From positions 1 to 64,000 of the forward strand of contig JAIEMQ010000044.1 of assembly GCA_019752015.1 (NCBI GenBank): 64,000 nucleotides of DNA, written 5' to 3'. The position numbers were made by a program, and so were the translations under genes. Below the pieces are notes generated by a model. That model saw only the letters and a list, made by a program, of their open reading frames with translations, did not search any database and had not been told where the DNA came from. Within the stretch, counting starts at the first letter, position 1. Every line of letters begins with the position of its first letter. This document shows, piece after piece, positions 51,865-61,613 of the stretch. This stretch comes from Cyanobacteriota bacterium (GTDB lineage: Bacteria; Acidobacteriota; Vicinamibacteria; Vicinamibacterales; UBA2999).

Positions 51865-54671
51865 TTAGGCGCGCGCGCCAGCGGCACGCCTTCATGCTCG
51901 TGAATCATCTGCCGCTCGTTGTTCTCTTCCGGCTTCTCGCGCCGGCGATCGCCGGTGATCGCCTGTGCCGACTCCTCGGCCTTGAAGCGCTTGAACAGCG
52001 TCTCCGAGCGCGCCGCCGCTTCGAGGTTGCCCGCGCCGCGATGCGCCAGCATCGCGGTGTAATGCATCTGCAGATCCTCGGGGTCGACCTTGGCCACGTC
52101 GGCCAGCACCTTCAACGACTCCTGGTAGTCGCGTGACAGGAACAGGATGCGCGCGAGCTGGTTGAGCGCCACGCGGTCGCGCGGGTATTGCTGGACGACG
52201 CGGCGCAGCGACGCAATCGCCGCCGGATAATCGCCGTCCGCCTTCTCGACCATCGCGCGGAAAAAATAATTGCGCCCGGCCTCTGGATTGAGCGCGATCG
52301 CCTTGTCAATATGCGGCTTCGCGGCGTCGGTCTCACCTTCCTGGATCAATGCGCGCGCCAGGTTGAGCCAGCCGTCCGAATACTCAGATTCTGCCTTCGT
52401 CGTCGCCGTGAACGCGTATTCGGCGCCCTTGATATCGCCCTGCAGCAGCATGCCGATACCCCAGTCATTCCACCGCTCGCGATCCTCCTTGAGAATCACC
52501 GGCTGCCATTGGGTCGGCGTCTTGCCGTCGCCGACGCGAATCTGCGTCTTCGCCTGGGCAACGACGACAATCGGCACATCCGGGATCGCGTCCCTGATCT
52601 GGCCCGACACGTTCTTCGGAATGTTCTTCGGATCGTACGAGTATTCGAGGCTGTTGAAGCCCTTGCCAATCAGCGAGGGATCCTGACCCGGCTTCGGTTG
52701 CCCGGCGTAAGCAAACTGCGTGTATGAATGTGCAAACTTGCGGTAATTGAGTTTCGCGGTGAACGTGATTGGACCGCGGGCGTCGTTCGGCACCTTCACG
52801 CGATAATGCGCGACGTCGGCGGCGCCAGGCGGAATCAGCCGCACGTACTGCACGCTGCGAGCCTGCCACGCGTTCCGCTTGTTGATGTCATTGCCCTTCT
52901 CATCGAGCTGCAGCGCGCGGTAAAAGTGCGCGCCCGGCTCGACCGGGCCGCGCCCTTCGTCTGCCACTTGACCGCTCCAGAAAATCACGCGACCATCGGC
53001 ATCGTGCCCCTGCAGCTCGAGCCAGACATCGAATGCGTCGACCGTTCCGCCTGGAAAGAAATGTCCGATCCTGCGCGTGCGAACGACCACATCGACCCGG
53101 ATCGTGGATCCCGGTGCGACCACTGGTTGGGCCTTGTCGATCGGCGCGGCCACCTGGCCGACGTCGCGAATCAAGATCGCGCCCTGCGGCTCGGACTCTT
53201 CGCCGACGGCAAAGCTTGTCATGAGCTGCGCCGACTCATTCGCCCGGCGCACCATCGGCGTCCGTTCCTTCGACTCGTCGATCGGCGAGACCGCAAAAAT
53301 GTCCACGCTGATGAAGCCCGACTGCAGGAAGTCCTTGGTGATCTTCATCTGCGCCTCGTCCTTGTTGACGAGCGCGAGCGCGGTGTTCGCTGCCTGGAAC
53401 CGGTGATTGTGCACGGTGCCGTCGGCATGTCGGCCCGGATCGTTCGACGGCGTTGGCGGCATGTGGCAGCTCACGCACGTCATCGGCGTCGGCGGGTAGT
53501 AGAACGAACGCGCACCCTGCCCGGAGACGCCGCTCGCCTGCCATGCGTCGTAATCGTTGAACCCGCGGAACCAGCGGTAATCGTTCACCGGCACGTCGAG
53601 GTGCACCTTGTGGCACGACGAGCAGAACTCCGCCGAGTCCAGCGTCATGAATGGCTTCATGAACGTCCTGCGGTGGGGTTCCGGATTGAGGTAGGTCATG
53701 AAGCTGTCCACCGCGCGGATGTACTTGTTCCGGCTGGTCATCAGCTCGTGCAGCGCCGGGTACTCGATGGTGAAGCCGCCCTGCCCCATCGATCCCTGCA
53801 CGTGCGTGATCGCATGACACGACGTGCACGCGAGTCCGGCCTTGGCTTCGGGCGTGTCGATCTGATCCTTGATCGGCTTGTCGAACCGGCCGTTGAAGAA
53901 CACCGCGTGATCGTGACAGCCGGCGCACCACTTGCTCGGCTGAGTGCCGACCACCTCCTGCATGTATTCGATCGACTTGCGGTAGAACTGGTTGTTAAAC
54001 GAGGCGAAATGATGCGCCGAGCTGTTCCACTGCTCGAAGATGTCCTTATGGCAGGTGCCGCACAACTCCGAATCCATGAAAAAGTTCGACGGGATGATGC
54101 CGCCGACGTTGGTCTTCGCCGACGAGGGGAAAAACGGCGAGTCGGGCCCGCCGCCTTCTTCGTACATCGACGCCGGCGTCACTGCCGGGTTCACGATCCG
54201 GTCGTCGGGGTTTGGATTCGCCTTGACGTAGATGGCCGTCACGAGCGGCAGCGCGGCCGCCACGATCACCGCGTTGCCGACACCAAGACTCAGCGTCCGC
54301 GGCCGCCCGCCAAGGCGCGCCAGCCGCAGCACGAATGGCAGCAGCGCAACGACGCCGAGCAGCGAGGCGACGATGTGCGCGTTGAGAAGCCAGCGATGCT
54401 CACGCAGGTTGCCGACGGCGACGAGCCAGATCGCAAGACCGACGGCGATTGCAAAGAACACCGCCGGCGCAATCAATGGCCGCCGTAGCGCCGGCTCCCG
54501 CGCGAGCAGCCACGCAAACGCCACGGCCAACGCGAGCCCCAGCACGAGGTGCAGGAGCACGTTGGCCATGTAGAAGATCGACGGTGTGGCGAAAGCCGAG
54601 ATGTAACCGCTATTCAGCAGCAGGAAGATGAATCCCGCGCCGATCGCGGTCGCGAGCTTCGAGCCGTTCAC
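51861..54671 (-). CDS. Membrane multihaem cytochrome c with C-terminal TPR domain
   Basis: About 936 residues from a GTG at 54669-54671, which overlaps the previous stop as GTGA and avoids a stretch read in the wrong frame. About four N-terminal membrane helices are followed by a periplasmic haem region with five CxxCH sites: CGTCH, CAGCH, CTSCH, CSSCH and CVSCH. Next is a beta-rich region of about 250 residues, then TPR repeats (about 750-900; YSDGWLNLARALIQEGETDAAKPHIDKAI). It likely moves electrons across or along the inner membrane and docks a partner through the TPR. The CRTAC1 gene directly follows. Confidence 0.85.
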   Translation of the reverse strand: MNGSKLATAIGAGFIFLLLNSGYISAFATPSIFYMANVLLHLVLGLALAVAFAWLLAREPALRRPLIAPAVFFAIAVGLAIWLVAVGNLREHRWLLNAHIVASLLGVVALLPFVLRLARLGGRPRTLSLGVGNAVIVAAALPLVTAIYVKANPNPDDRIVNPAVTPASMYEEGGGPDSPFFPSSAKTNVGGIIPSNFFMDSELCGTCHKDIFEQWNSSAHHFASFNNQFYRKSIEYMQEVVGTQPSKWCAGCHDHAVFFNGRFDKPIKDQIDTPEAKAGLACTSCHAITHVQGSMGQGGFTIEYPALHELMTSRNKYIRAVDSFMTYLNPEPHRRTFMKPFMTLDSAEFCSSCHKVHLDVPVNDYRWFRGFNDYDAWQASGVSGQGARSFYYPPTPMTCVSCHMPPTPSNDPGRHADGTVHNHRFQAANTALALVNKDEAQMKITKDFLQSGFISVDIFAVSPIDESKERTPMVRRANESAQLMTSFAVGEESEPQGAILIRDVGQVAAPIDKAQPVVAPGSTIRVDVVVRTRRIGHFFPGGTVDAFDVWLELQGHDADGRVIFWSGQVADEGRGPVEPGAHFYRALQLDEKGNDINKRNAWQARSVQYVRLIPPGAADVAHYRVKVPNDARGPITFTAKLNYRKFAHSYTQFAYAGQPKPGQDPSLIGKGFNSLEYSYDPKNIPKNVSGQIRDAIPDVPIVVVAQAKTQIRVGDGKTPTQWQPVILKEDRERWNDWGIGMLLQGDIKGAEYAFTATTKAESEYSDGWLNLARALIQEGETDAAKPHIDKAIALNPEAGRNYFFRAMVEKADGDYPAAIASLRRVVQQYPRDRVALNQLARILFLSRDYQESLKVLADVAKVDPEDLQMHYTAMLAHRGAGNLEAAARSETLFKRFKAEESAQAITGDRRREKPEENNERQMIHEHEGVPLARAPK

Positions 54672-55672
54672 TTGCCCAGCGAGTAAAAGTCGTAAGTCGT
54701 CTTCCATTCCATCGGCCGGCCCTTCTCAGCTCGGACGTGGATGTAGGCTTCCGGACAAGTCGTCTTCGGCGACGTCCAGAACACCATGTCGGACATCGGC
54801 CGATCGGAGGTGATGCGCACGCCCGCTCCGGTCTTCTTGTTTTCGACGCGGATGTCGTAGTCGCTGGGCGACGTGCTGAACCCTTTCAGCTGCATGCGGT
54901 TGGCCTGCTCGATCGGCTTGCGATAGTTCAGCCGGTCGCTGCCGATCTCAATTGCGTCGCCGCGGACATTGAACGCTTCGAGCTTGAACGGCACGCGCAC
55001 TTCCACGTCGGGCACTGACGGCTGTCCATCGAGGACGAAGAAGTTGTGGTTGTACATCTGCGTGTCGATCGGGTTGGCGCCCGTCGATTCGAGTCGATGC
55101 GTCAGTGTCAGCTGCGGCTTGCCGGGTGTCAGGGCGACGGTCTTGGTATAGCGATAGCCGTAACCGGATTTCGGATCGTTGACCTCGTGGACGAAGTCGA
55201 CGGCATCTGCGCGCACCTGTGTCGACCATTTGCCGCCGTCAACGATCTCCAACGTCGCAAAGCCCCTCGCCTGCTCGGCGGGCTTGCGCAAGACACCGAC
55301 ACCAATTTTGATGAAGGTCTCGCCCGGTTTGGCGGCCTCCATCCCCTGGCCGGTCACGAAATCCTGGACCGGGCCCATGATCGCATCGTGAAGCTTCGGA
55401 TCGTATTTGGGATTCCAGCGGCCGAAGTAGCTGTGCCCGCCGGCTTGCAGATCGGCAATCTGGCCGGACCAGTCGAAGCGGGTCGCGCGGTAGTAGCCCT
55501 GTTCTGGATCAGGCAAATAGAGGATCGCGGTCGCGACACCGTTCGTGATCTTCACCGCCGGCGCATTGGGCGCGTCGCTGTCAGGTGACGCGACTTTCTG
55601 CGCCGCGGCGCGGCTACCGGCCGACAGCCCGAGGACAACCGTCAACAGAACGAATCGTGTGGCCGATCTCAT
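54668..55672 (-). CDS. Secreted galactose-mutarotase-like beta-sandwich protein
   Basis: 334 residues from ATG 55670-55672, with a signal peptide (about 1-24). The pattern YYRATRFDWSGQIADLQAGGHSYFGRW and the later QMYNHNFFVLDGQPS resemble the aldose-1-epimerase superfamily, where NH.YF positions include a catalytic His. Sequence match is loose, so an actual mutarotase role is uncertain. It is the first gene of the operon with the cytochrome, CRTAC1 and dgoK. The TonB gene upstream is separated by a strong terminator. Confidence 0.7.
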   Translation of the reverse strand: MRSATRFVLLTVVLGLSAGSRAAAQKVASPDSDAPNAPAVKITNGVATAILYLPDPEQGYYRATRFDWSGQIADLQAGGHSYFGRWNPKYDPKLHDAIMGPVQDFVTGQGMEAAKPGETFIKIGVGVLRKPAEQARGFATLEIVDGGKWSTQVRADAVDFVHEVNDPKSGYGYRYTKTVALTPGKPQLTLTHRLESTGANPIDTQMYNHNFFVLDGQPSVPDVEVRVPFKLEAFNVRGDAIEIGSDRLNYRKPIEQANRMQLKGFSTSPSDYDIRVENKKTGAGVRITSDRPMSDMVFWTSPKTTCPEAYIHVRAEKGRPMEWKTTYDFYSLGK

Positions 55673-55695
55673 TGCATCTCCCTTGCGAAAAATAA

Positions 55696-55725
55696 GGCCG
55701 CACATCAGGGAAGTGATGTGCGGCC
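55696..55725 (-). terminator. Rho-independent terminator of the TonB receptor gene
   Basis: Perfect 12-bp stem, GGCCGCACATCA / TGATGTGCGGCC, with loop GGGAAG (plus strand). On the minus strand the hairpin is followed by TTATTTTT, as required for a terminator of the receptor gene ending at 55757. Confidence 0.85.
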
Positions 55726-55756
55726 CCGGAGGTCTGAGGAGCGATGGCGACGCGCC

Positions 55757-58700
55757 TCAGAAAACGAATCGCGCTGACATCTGCACCTGGCGCGGCAGGT
55801 TGCCCGCCGTCGTGATGATGCCGTAATTGATGTTGCCAATCTGCGCGTTGACGGGACCGTAGCCGCGAAGGTTGAGCACGTTCTGCGCCTCGGCGCGAAT
55901 CTGCAGATAGCGCGGCCCGAAGCGGAAGTTCTTCATCACCGAGAGATCCGCCTGCTGGAACGCGGGGTTGCGATATTCATCCTGGTTCGGCGGCAGGTTG
56001 CCGGACACGAACACGCGCGCGCCGACGACCTTGGTCGGATCGAGATAGCGGATGCTGGTGGGCGTCACCGGATCCACCGGCGAGTACAGCACCTGTGACC
56101 AGTCATTGAAGCCCGGCGAAATGAGGTTGCGATCCTCGCCCGCGTAGCTGCCCCACGTCTGGTTGATCTTGATCGTGTTGTTGATGTTGCTGGTCGTGCT
56201 GCCGGTCAGCGTGATCGGCGTGCCCGTGTAGAACTGGTAGAAGCCAGCCACCTGCCAGCCGCCGATGACGTAGTCGAGGATTCTCGCCGCCGATCCCGAC
56301 GGTGAGCTCATCCACCTGCGGCCCTCGCCGACCGGCAGCTCGTAGACGTACGAGATGTTGAAGCGATGCTTGCGATCGAGCGGGCTCAGGCCCCACGCGG
56401 CCTTGTATGAATCGAACGACTGAACGGTCTTGCCACCCTGTCCGTCCGCGCCGCCGACGTCGTCCATCAACTTGCCGAAGGTGTAGTTCGCCAGCAGCGA
56501 CAAGCCGTGGCTGAACCGCTTCTCGATGCGCCCGGTCACTGCGTTGTATTGCGAACGGCCCAGCGGGAGACCGGACACTTGCACACGCCCGTAGAACGGG
56601 TAGTCGTACTGGAGCAAACCCATCTGCTGCGTCGCGCCCGTAATCGTCGTCTCCAGCGTCTGTCCCGCGGTCGGCGCCGGCATGTAGATTTGGCTGGTCG
56701 CCGCAAGCGATGGAATCAGCAGCTCTTTCGGATAGGTGCTGATCGTGTTGGTGGCCAGCAGGTCGTAGCCGCGGCTGCCGACGTAGCCAAGGTTCACCGT
56801 CATGTTGCCGGGCAGCTGCCTCTGGATGTCGAACGAGTAGTTGTACTCGCGCGGCATCTTCAGCTCTGCCGACACCACGTTCGCGCCCGGATCCAACGAG
56901 CTTTGTAGGTTGGCCGTCATCACGTCCTTTTTGTAGGTGTTGTACATCGACGCCAGCGGGAACGGATTTGCCCAGGTCGAAATGTAAGTGCGGCCGCCAT
57001 CAGTTGACGCATGCCAGCCGGCAAACGCCTGGTCCGACAACGCCACGTTAGCGTTGGCGGTCGCGTAGCTGTTCGGATTCCCCGTCGTCGGCAGATACAT
57101 CTGGCCGAACGACCCGCGAACGACCGTGTCCGAGTTGATCTGGTAAGCGGCTCCGACACGCGGCACGAACTGGAAGTTGCTGAGCTGCTGCGGCGAGCGG
57201 CCGGGGAATTCAGGTGTGCCCGCAATCAGGACCGCGCCCGGCTCAAAGCTGCCGCGCGTCGCCCACGCGGGAACCGGGGTGTCCGCAGGCAGTCCGGCGC
57301 TGACCGCCGCCGCCGTGAAGTTGTAGCCCGGGTTGATCCGGAACAGCGACGGGTACGTGGGATCCCAGAAATACAGGCGATCGAAACGCTCGGTCGTCGG
57401 GCGCTCGTTGTCCCAGCGGATGCCGAGGTTCAGCGTCAGCTTGTCGGTGATTCTCCAGTCGTCCTGTACGAACGCGCCGAAGTAGTTCGTGTTCATGAAA
57501 CGGTCGGTTGGCTTGGCCACGTTATTGCGATTGTTGATGCCGAGCAGGAAGCTGCCGAGACCGGCAACGCGTCCTTCGTTAGCACCCAGACCAAAGTCGC
57601 CCTGGAACTGAGCCAGCGGGTTCACCATGAAATTGATGATGTTGGTGCCGCCGCCCTCGTTGTAGAAGTCGTCGTAGTAGCGGCGATGCTCGCCGCCAAA
57701 CTTCAGGCTGTGCGCGCTGAACGTCTTGGTGACCGTGCCCGAGAACACCGCGGTCGTGGACTTCACGGTGGCGCGGCTACCAGCCTGCGCGTACGGCGTG
57801 CCGCCCATGAACGTCACGGCAATGTTGGGAACGTCGTTGCCGGCGAGATAGTTGCGATACTCCGCCGGGAGAAAGCTGTTCGAGAAGTCATCTGGGTGCG
57901 TGGCGCCCGTAAGCGTCGGCGTGTAGGTACCCGATGCCTTGAGGTCTACCAGCGTCGATGGACCGAGCGTCCACGTGTAGTTGACGTTTCCGGTCTTGCC
58001 GCCCTCGACCTTCGAAACGGTCGATGTGTAGAGCGGCGTATCCATCGTCGGCGAAGTGCTCGCGTCGCTGCTGAAGGTGAGAAAACGGCCCGACAGCCGC
58101 TGCGTGTTGCTCAGATTGTGATCGATCCTGAGACCAAGCTTCCAGTCCGCCTGGCGGCTCGACGATTCGAACTGATAGTTGTTCAAGCTGCTGCTGCCCG
58201 ACGTGGGCGCGCGGTTCGGCATTGGAATCAACGCGAGAATGGCCTTCGACACCGGTGAGATCAATTCGGCGGGAACACGCCGCCCGTCTCCACCGAGCAA
58301 TCCCGTGCGCTCCCATAGTCCGCGCGCCGAGTTGAATACCTGCGGCCCCCACGGGTCGTACATCAGGTAGACGCGTCCGTTATAGGTTGTTTGAGAAAAG
58401 TCGCCGGTTCGCTCCAGGGCGGTTGGCACGCTGTTAAGGTTTACCCGGCCCGCTTCATTCCTCCGGAAGTACTCGTTCTCGACGAAGAAGAACGTCTTGT
58501 TGTGGCCATCGTATGCGCCTGGGATCACGACAGGACCGCCGGCGGTGTAGCCGTATCTGTTCTGCCGGAAGTCGGCTTTCTTCGCGCCGATCGATTTCTG
58601 CTCCCACGAGTTCGAGTTGAACACGTCATCGAACATGTAGGCGTAGCCCGAGCCGCTGATCTTGTTGGTGCCGCCCTTGGTGACCAGCGTGACGTAGCCG

Positions 58701-59392
58701 CCGGAGATGCGGCCGAACTCCGCCGAGATGCCGGAGGTGACGACCTTGAATTCCGAAACAGCCTCCATGCTGGGAATTGAGTTCGTCAGCCGGTTCGCCT
58801 GTCCGGAATTCACGACGCCGCCGTCAACGTAATAGTCGACCGAACTGGTGCGGCCGCCGTTCAACTGCAGCGAATTCTGACCCTGGTTGTTCGTCGCCAT
58901 CGACCCCTGGACATTTCCAGCGAGGGCAACAAGGGCAAAGGGGTTGCGATTGAGCTGCGGAAGGTTGCTGATGAATTGATTATTGATGACTTCGCCGACC
59001 GATGCGTCCGACGTGCGCAGCATCGGTGCTTCGGCCGTGACGGTAATTTCCTCCGTGGCGCCGCCGATTTCGAGCGCCAGATCGAAGACCAGCCGGTCGC
59101 CGACATGCAACGTGAACGGTTTGCTTGCGTTCTTCTTGAAGCCGCTCAACTCCGCGCTGATGACGTAGGTGCCGGGCACCACGCTCGGGAATTGAAATTG
59201 ACCGTCCGTAGAACTGACGGTCCTTTGCTCTACGCCCGTCTGCGTGTTGATCACAACGACGTCAGCGCCGGGAAGAACCCCGCCGGACGAATCTTTGACG
59301 ACGCCAGTGATCGAGCCCGTGTTCTGCGCCGACGCGGAAACGGACCAGAGAAGGAATAGAGCCGACGCCAAGGCGAGACGTACCGCACGCAT
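55757..59392 (-). CDS. TonB-dependent outer-membrane receptor with N-terminal carboxypeptidase-regulatory-like domain
   Basis: 1211 residues from ATG 59390-59392, which gives a clean signal peptide (MRAVRLALASALFLLWSVSA); the ATG 39 bp upstream adds a non-signal extension. The CarboxypepD_reg domain (about 24-110, GSITGVVKDSSGGVLPGADV) precedes a plug (ITVTAEAPMLRTSDASVGEVIN) and a long beta barrel ending in a terminal Phe (SARFVF), the outer-membrane insertion signal. This Oar-like layout is common in Acidobacteriota and imports oligosaccharides or peptides. An operator-like site lies 49 bp upstream of the start, linking it to the sugar operons. Confidence 0.93.
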   Translation of the reverse strand: MRAVRLALASALFLLWSVSASAQNTGSITGVVKDSSGGVLPGADVVVINTQTGVEQRTVSSTDGQFQFPSVVPGTYVISAELSGFKKNASKPFTLHVGDRLVFDLALEIGGATEEITVTAEAPMLRTSDASVGEVINNQFISNLPQLNRNPFALVALAGNVQGSMATNNQGQNSLQLNGGRTSSVDYYVDGGVVNSGQANRLTNSIPSMEAVSEFKVVTSGISAEFGRISGGYVTLVTKGGTNKISGSGYAYMFDDVFNSNSWEQKSIGAKKADFRQNRYGYTAGGPVVIPGAYDGHNKTFFFVENEYFRRNEAGRVNLNSVPTALERTGDFSQTTYNGRVYLMYDPWGPQVFNSARGLWERTGLLGGDGRRVPAELISPVSKAILALIPMPNRAPTSGSSSLNNYQFESSSRQADWKLGLRIDHNLSNTQRLSGRFLTFSSDASTSPTMDTPLYTSTVSKVEGGKTGNVNYTWTLGPSTLVDLKASGTYTPTLTGATHPDDFSNSFLPAEYRNYLAGNDVPNIAVTFMGGTPYAQAGSRATVKSTTAVFSGTVTKTFSAHSLKFGGEHRRYYDDFYNEGGGTNIINFMVNPLAQFQGDFGLGANEGRVAGLGSFLLGINNRNNVAKPTDRFMNTNYFGAFVQDDWRITDKLTLNLGIRWDNERPTTERFDRLYFWDPTYPSLFRINPGYNFTAAAVSAGLPADTPVPAWATRGSFEPGAVLIAGTPEFPGRSPQQLSNFQFVPRVGAAYQINSDTVVRGSFGQMYLPTTGNPNSYATANANVALSDQAFAGWHASTDGGRTYISTWANPFPLASMYNTYKKDVMTANLQSSLDPGANVVSAELKMPREYNYSFDIQRQLPGNMTVNLGYVGSRGYDLLATNTISTYPKELLIPSLAATSQIYMPAPTAGQTLETTITGATQQMGLLQYDYPFYGRVQVSGLPLGRSQYNAVTGRIEKRFSHGLSLLANYTFGKLMDDVGGADGQGGKTVQSFDSYKAAWGLSPLDRKHRFNISYVYELPVGEGRRWMSSPSGSAARILDYVIGGWQVAGFYQFYTGTPITLTGSTTSNINNTIKINQTWGSYAGEDRNLISPGFNDWSQVLYSPVDPVTPTSIRYLDPTKVVGARVFVSGNLPPNQDEYRNPAFQQADLSVMKNFRFGPRYLQIRAEAQNVLNLRGYGPVNAQIGNINYGIITTAGNLPRQVQMSARFVF

Positions 59393-59440
59393 ACCTGCCC
59401 CCTTTGCCACAAGACAACGAACGGCGGGCATCTTACATGA

Positions 59441-59455
59441 ACCTGTCTAACAGGT
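59441..59455. promoter_or_regulatory. Candidate GntR-type operator, site 3
   Basis: ACCTGTCTAACAGGT. It differs from site 2 (44285) at one position, and the match extends on the 3' side (TAAAGG). It lies upstream of the TonB receptor start on the minus strand. TAAGAT at 59430-59435 (minus strand) is a possible -10. Confidence 0.65.
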
Positions 59456-59538
59456 AAAGGGCTTTAAAAACCGCTCCTGACGGCCAGCCCGGCTGCACGC
59501 TGCTGCGAAAGCGCGAGAGAAGTGCCGGCCCAAGGGCC

Positions 59539-59991
59539 TTGGTCGGCAGGGCGCCCGAACGAGTGCCCGACGGTCGCTTTGAATTCAAGCCTCACCCGAC
59601 CAGCCGCTCGCTGGGACAACTCGCCGAACACCTCACCGAAATGCCGCTCTGGGCGACAACCGCGTTGACGCAGAGCTCGCTCGAGGCCACCACACAACGT
59701 CCGGCCGATTACAAACCGCCGGCGACGCGCGCCCAAGTCCTGGCGTTATTCGACGGTTGCCACAAGACCGCGCGGGCGGCGCTCGTCAACAAGACCGACA
59801 GCGAATTCGCGGCGCCGTGGACGTTGAAGAACGCCGGCAAGGAGGTGTTCACCATGCCGAAGAGCTCGGTGATGCGGAACTTCGTGCTGAATCACATAAT
59901 CCATCACCGCGGACAGTTCGTCGTGTATCTGCGGATGTTGGGTGTTCCCGTGCCGTCGATCTACGGGCCCTCCGGCGACGAACAGATGTAG
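59539..59991 (+). pseudogene. N-terminally truncated DinB family paralogue
   Basis: The 142 residues from PERVPDGRF to the end match the DinB protein at 19890 closely (LAEHLTEMPLWATT, MRNFVLNHIIHHRGQFVVYLRMLGVPVPSIYGP). The first about 35 residues, including the first helix, are absent. The sequence before 59550 has no match to the intact copy, and the frame offers only a TTG or internal GTG with no Shine-Dalgarno sequence. The histidines of the C-terminal helix remain. Probably a decayed copy; it could still be expressed from a nearby promoter. Confidence 0.6.
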
Positions 59992-59996
59992 CGGCT

Positions 59997-60070
59997 GGTG
60001 CTTCGCACCAACCGCAACGTTGTCGTCGGTGAACGTTGTCGTCGGTGCGAAGCACCGATCGCAACGTTGT
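59997..60070. repeat. Short palindromes and 16-bp tandem duplication
   Basis: GGTGCTTCGCACC (59997-60009) and GGTGCGAAGCACC (60044-60056) are small palindromes of opposite loop sense. AACGTTGTCGTCGGTG is exactly duplicated at 60016-60031 and 60032-60047. CGCAACGTTGT occurs at 60013 and 60060. The block separates the DinB remnant from the DUF5916 remnant. Confidence 0.8.
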
Positions 60071-60072
60071 GG

Positions 60073-61600
60073 TTAAAACCGCTTGGTGTAGACAGCTTTT
60101 GCGGCGGCGCGGCGGTCGAGGGTGGCAAATCTTGCCGACGGATCGAGCGGATCGATCCAGTTGTGCGTGTAGACGAAGAAAATGTCGTTGCCCGGCTCCA
60201 CGATCCAGCGGAATCGCGACTGCCAGCCGACCACGCGGCTGACCGAATCGTACTGCACGTTGTTCACGAGATACATGAACGGACTGAATTGCGTGTCGGC
60301 GACGCCGCGATAGAGCTTCGTCTGGAAACTACCTTCCGTTAATAGCGCCGGAAATCATGGCGCGGCAGGAAGCCGAGCTCGGGCTCGACGTTCGGCTGCA
60401 CTTCCATGAACGCGACGCTGCCCTCGCAGACGTCGTTCGGATAGCCGACCCGCGCGCCGTAGGAGATGTTGTCGCCGGCCTTGCCGCCATAGAGGTTGTT
60501 CATCGCCATGAAGCCGCTGGCTTCGAGGCTCTTGTTGCCGCGGAACGTCGACGTCGCGAGGCGAAAATCAAGACCGGCGGTCGATCGCGTTGGAATCGCG
60601 GTTTGATCGCGCGTGGCGCGGCCTGTGCAGATGCCGCCGATGAACGACTGCCGAAGAATGCGGCGGCGGACGCGAATCGCCGCGAAGTCCTCACCGAGCG
60701 AGCCGTTGTCTTCGCCGGTGCGCACATACTGGGCATCGACTTCGGTTTCCGCAAAATCGGTGTTGACGGTGGCCACCGCGCGCAGGCTCGGCGTGATGTT
60801 GTACGCCACCTCGCCCCCGACGTCGAGATCGCTTTGGCGGGCGGTCGCAGTGGCGCGGCCGGGATAGTCCGAGCTGAAGCCTGCGACATACGGCTTCACC
60901 TCGAAGCCGTGGCCCTGCGTCACCTCGGTCAGGCCGACCAGCAATCCCGCATTCGACATGCGGCGAAGTCCCTGGTTGCGCAAATGACCGGTCCCCACCG
61001 ACTCTTCGTTCTTGCGGAGCACGGTGCGCTGGAAGTTGATGCCCCAGGCGGGCGAATTGGGATCGAACGGCAACGGACGGAACGGAAAATCAATTTCGAT
61101 GGTCCAGCCGATCTCGCTGCGCTTGACGCGCGCGTTCCAGATGCCGTCCCACTCGCGATTGTTGCTGCCGCCCGGCCCCATCAGCGCGTCGGCCATCAGT
61201 CCAGACGGATTCATATCGAAGAAATACCCGGTCTGCTGATTGAGGAACGTATCGATCGTCCACATGAAGCGATCGTCGGCGCTCAGACATTCATCGCGCT
61301 TGCGGGTGTTGCCGAGCAGCCGATCGGGCTCGGAGTCGCGGCACACCACCGCCATGTAGAGGTGATCGCGATTGAACGCGAAGTGCACTTCCGTCGGCTC
61401 GGTCGGCGTGCCGCCGAGCATCGGGTCCTGCATGATTCGCCGGCCGGCACCGTTCGCTTCCAGATCGGCTCGTCGAGCACGCCGTCGAGCGTGATGTGCT
61501 CGGTATCGGCGAGGCGTACCGCCTGCACCACCCGGCGGCCGGAACTCATGATTTCGGAAGGCTGGGTCTGGGCGAACAGCTTCGCAGGCAATCCACCGCG
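60073..61600 (-). pseudogene. DUF5916 protein remnant (CBM9-like N-terminus plus outer-membrane-type barrel), frameshifted and deleted
   Basis: Fragments in order on the minus strand: TEHITLDGVLDEPIWKRTVPAGE (about 61500-61437, frame 1), then DPMLGGTPTEPTEVHFAFN through MSNAGLLVGL, VNTDFAETEVD and RVRRRILRQSFIGG to LPRHDFRRY, stop at 60339 (frame 2), then QTKLYRGVADTQFSPFMYLVNNVQYDSVSRVVGWQ to KRF (frame 3). A missing T near 61436 (GAATCATG for GAATTCATG) explains the first shift. Segments expected after TDFAETEVD (the FPEKRxFFLE part) and after DFRRY are absent, so at least two internal deletions have occurred. The signal peptide is also missing. Confidence 0.8.
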
Positions 61601-61613
61601 CCCGAATATTCCT

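Noticed and set aside
52728-54488. Open frame of 586 codons on the plus strand
   Set aside because: Antisense to the five-haem cytochrome; the CxxCH motifs fix the real strand.
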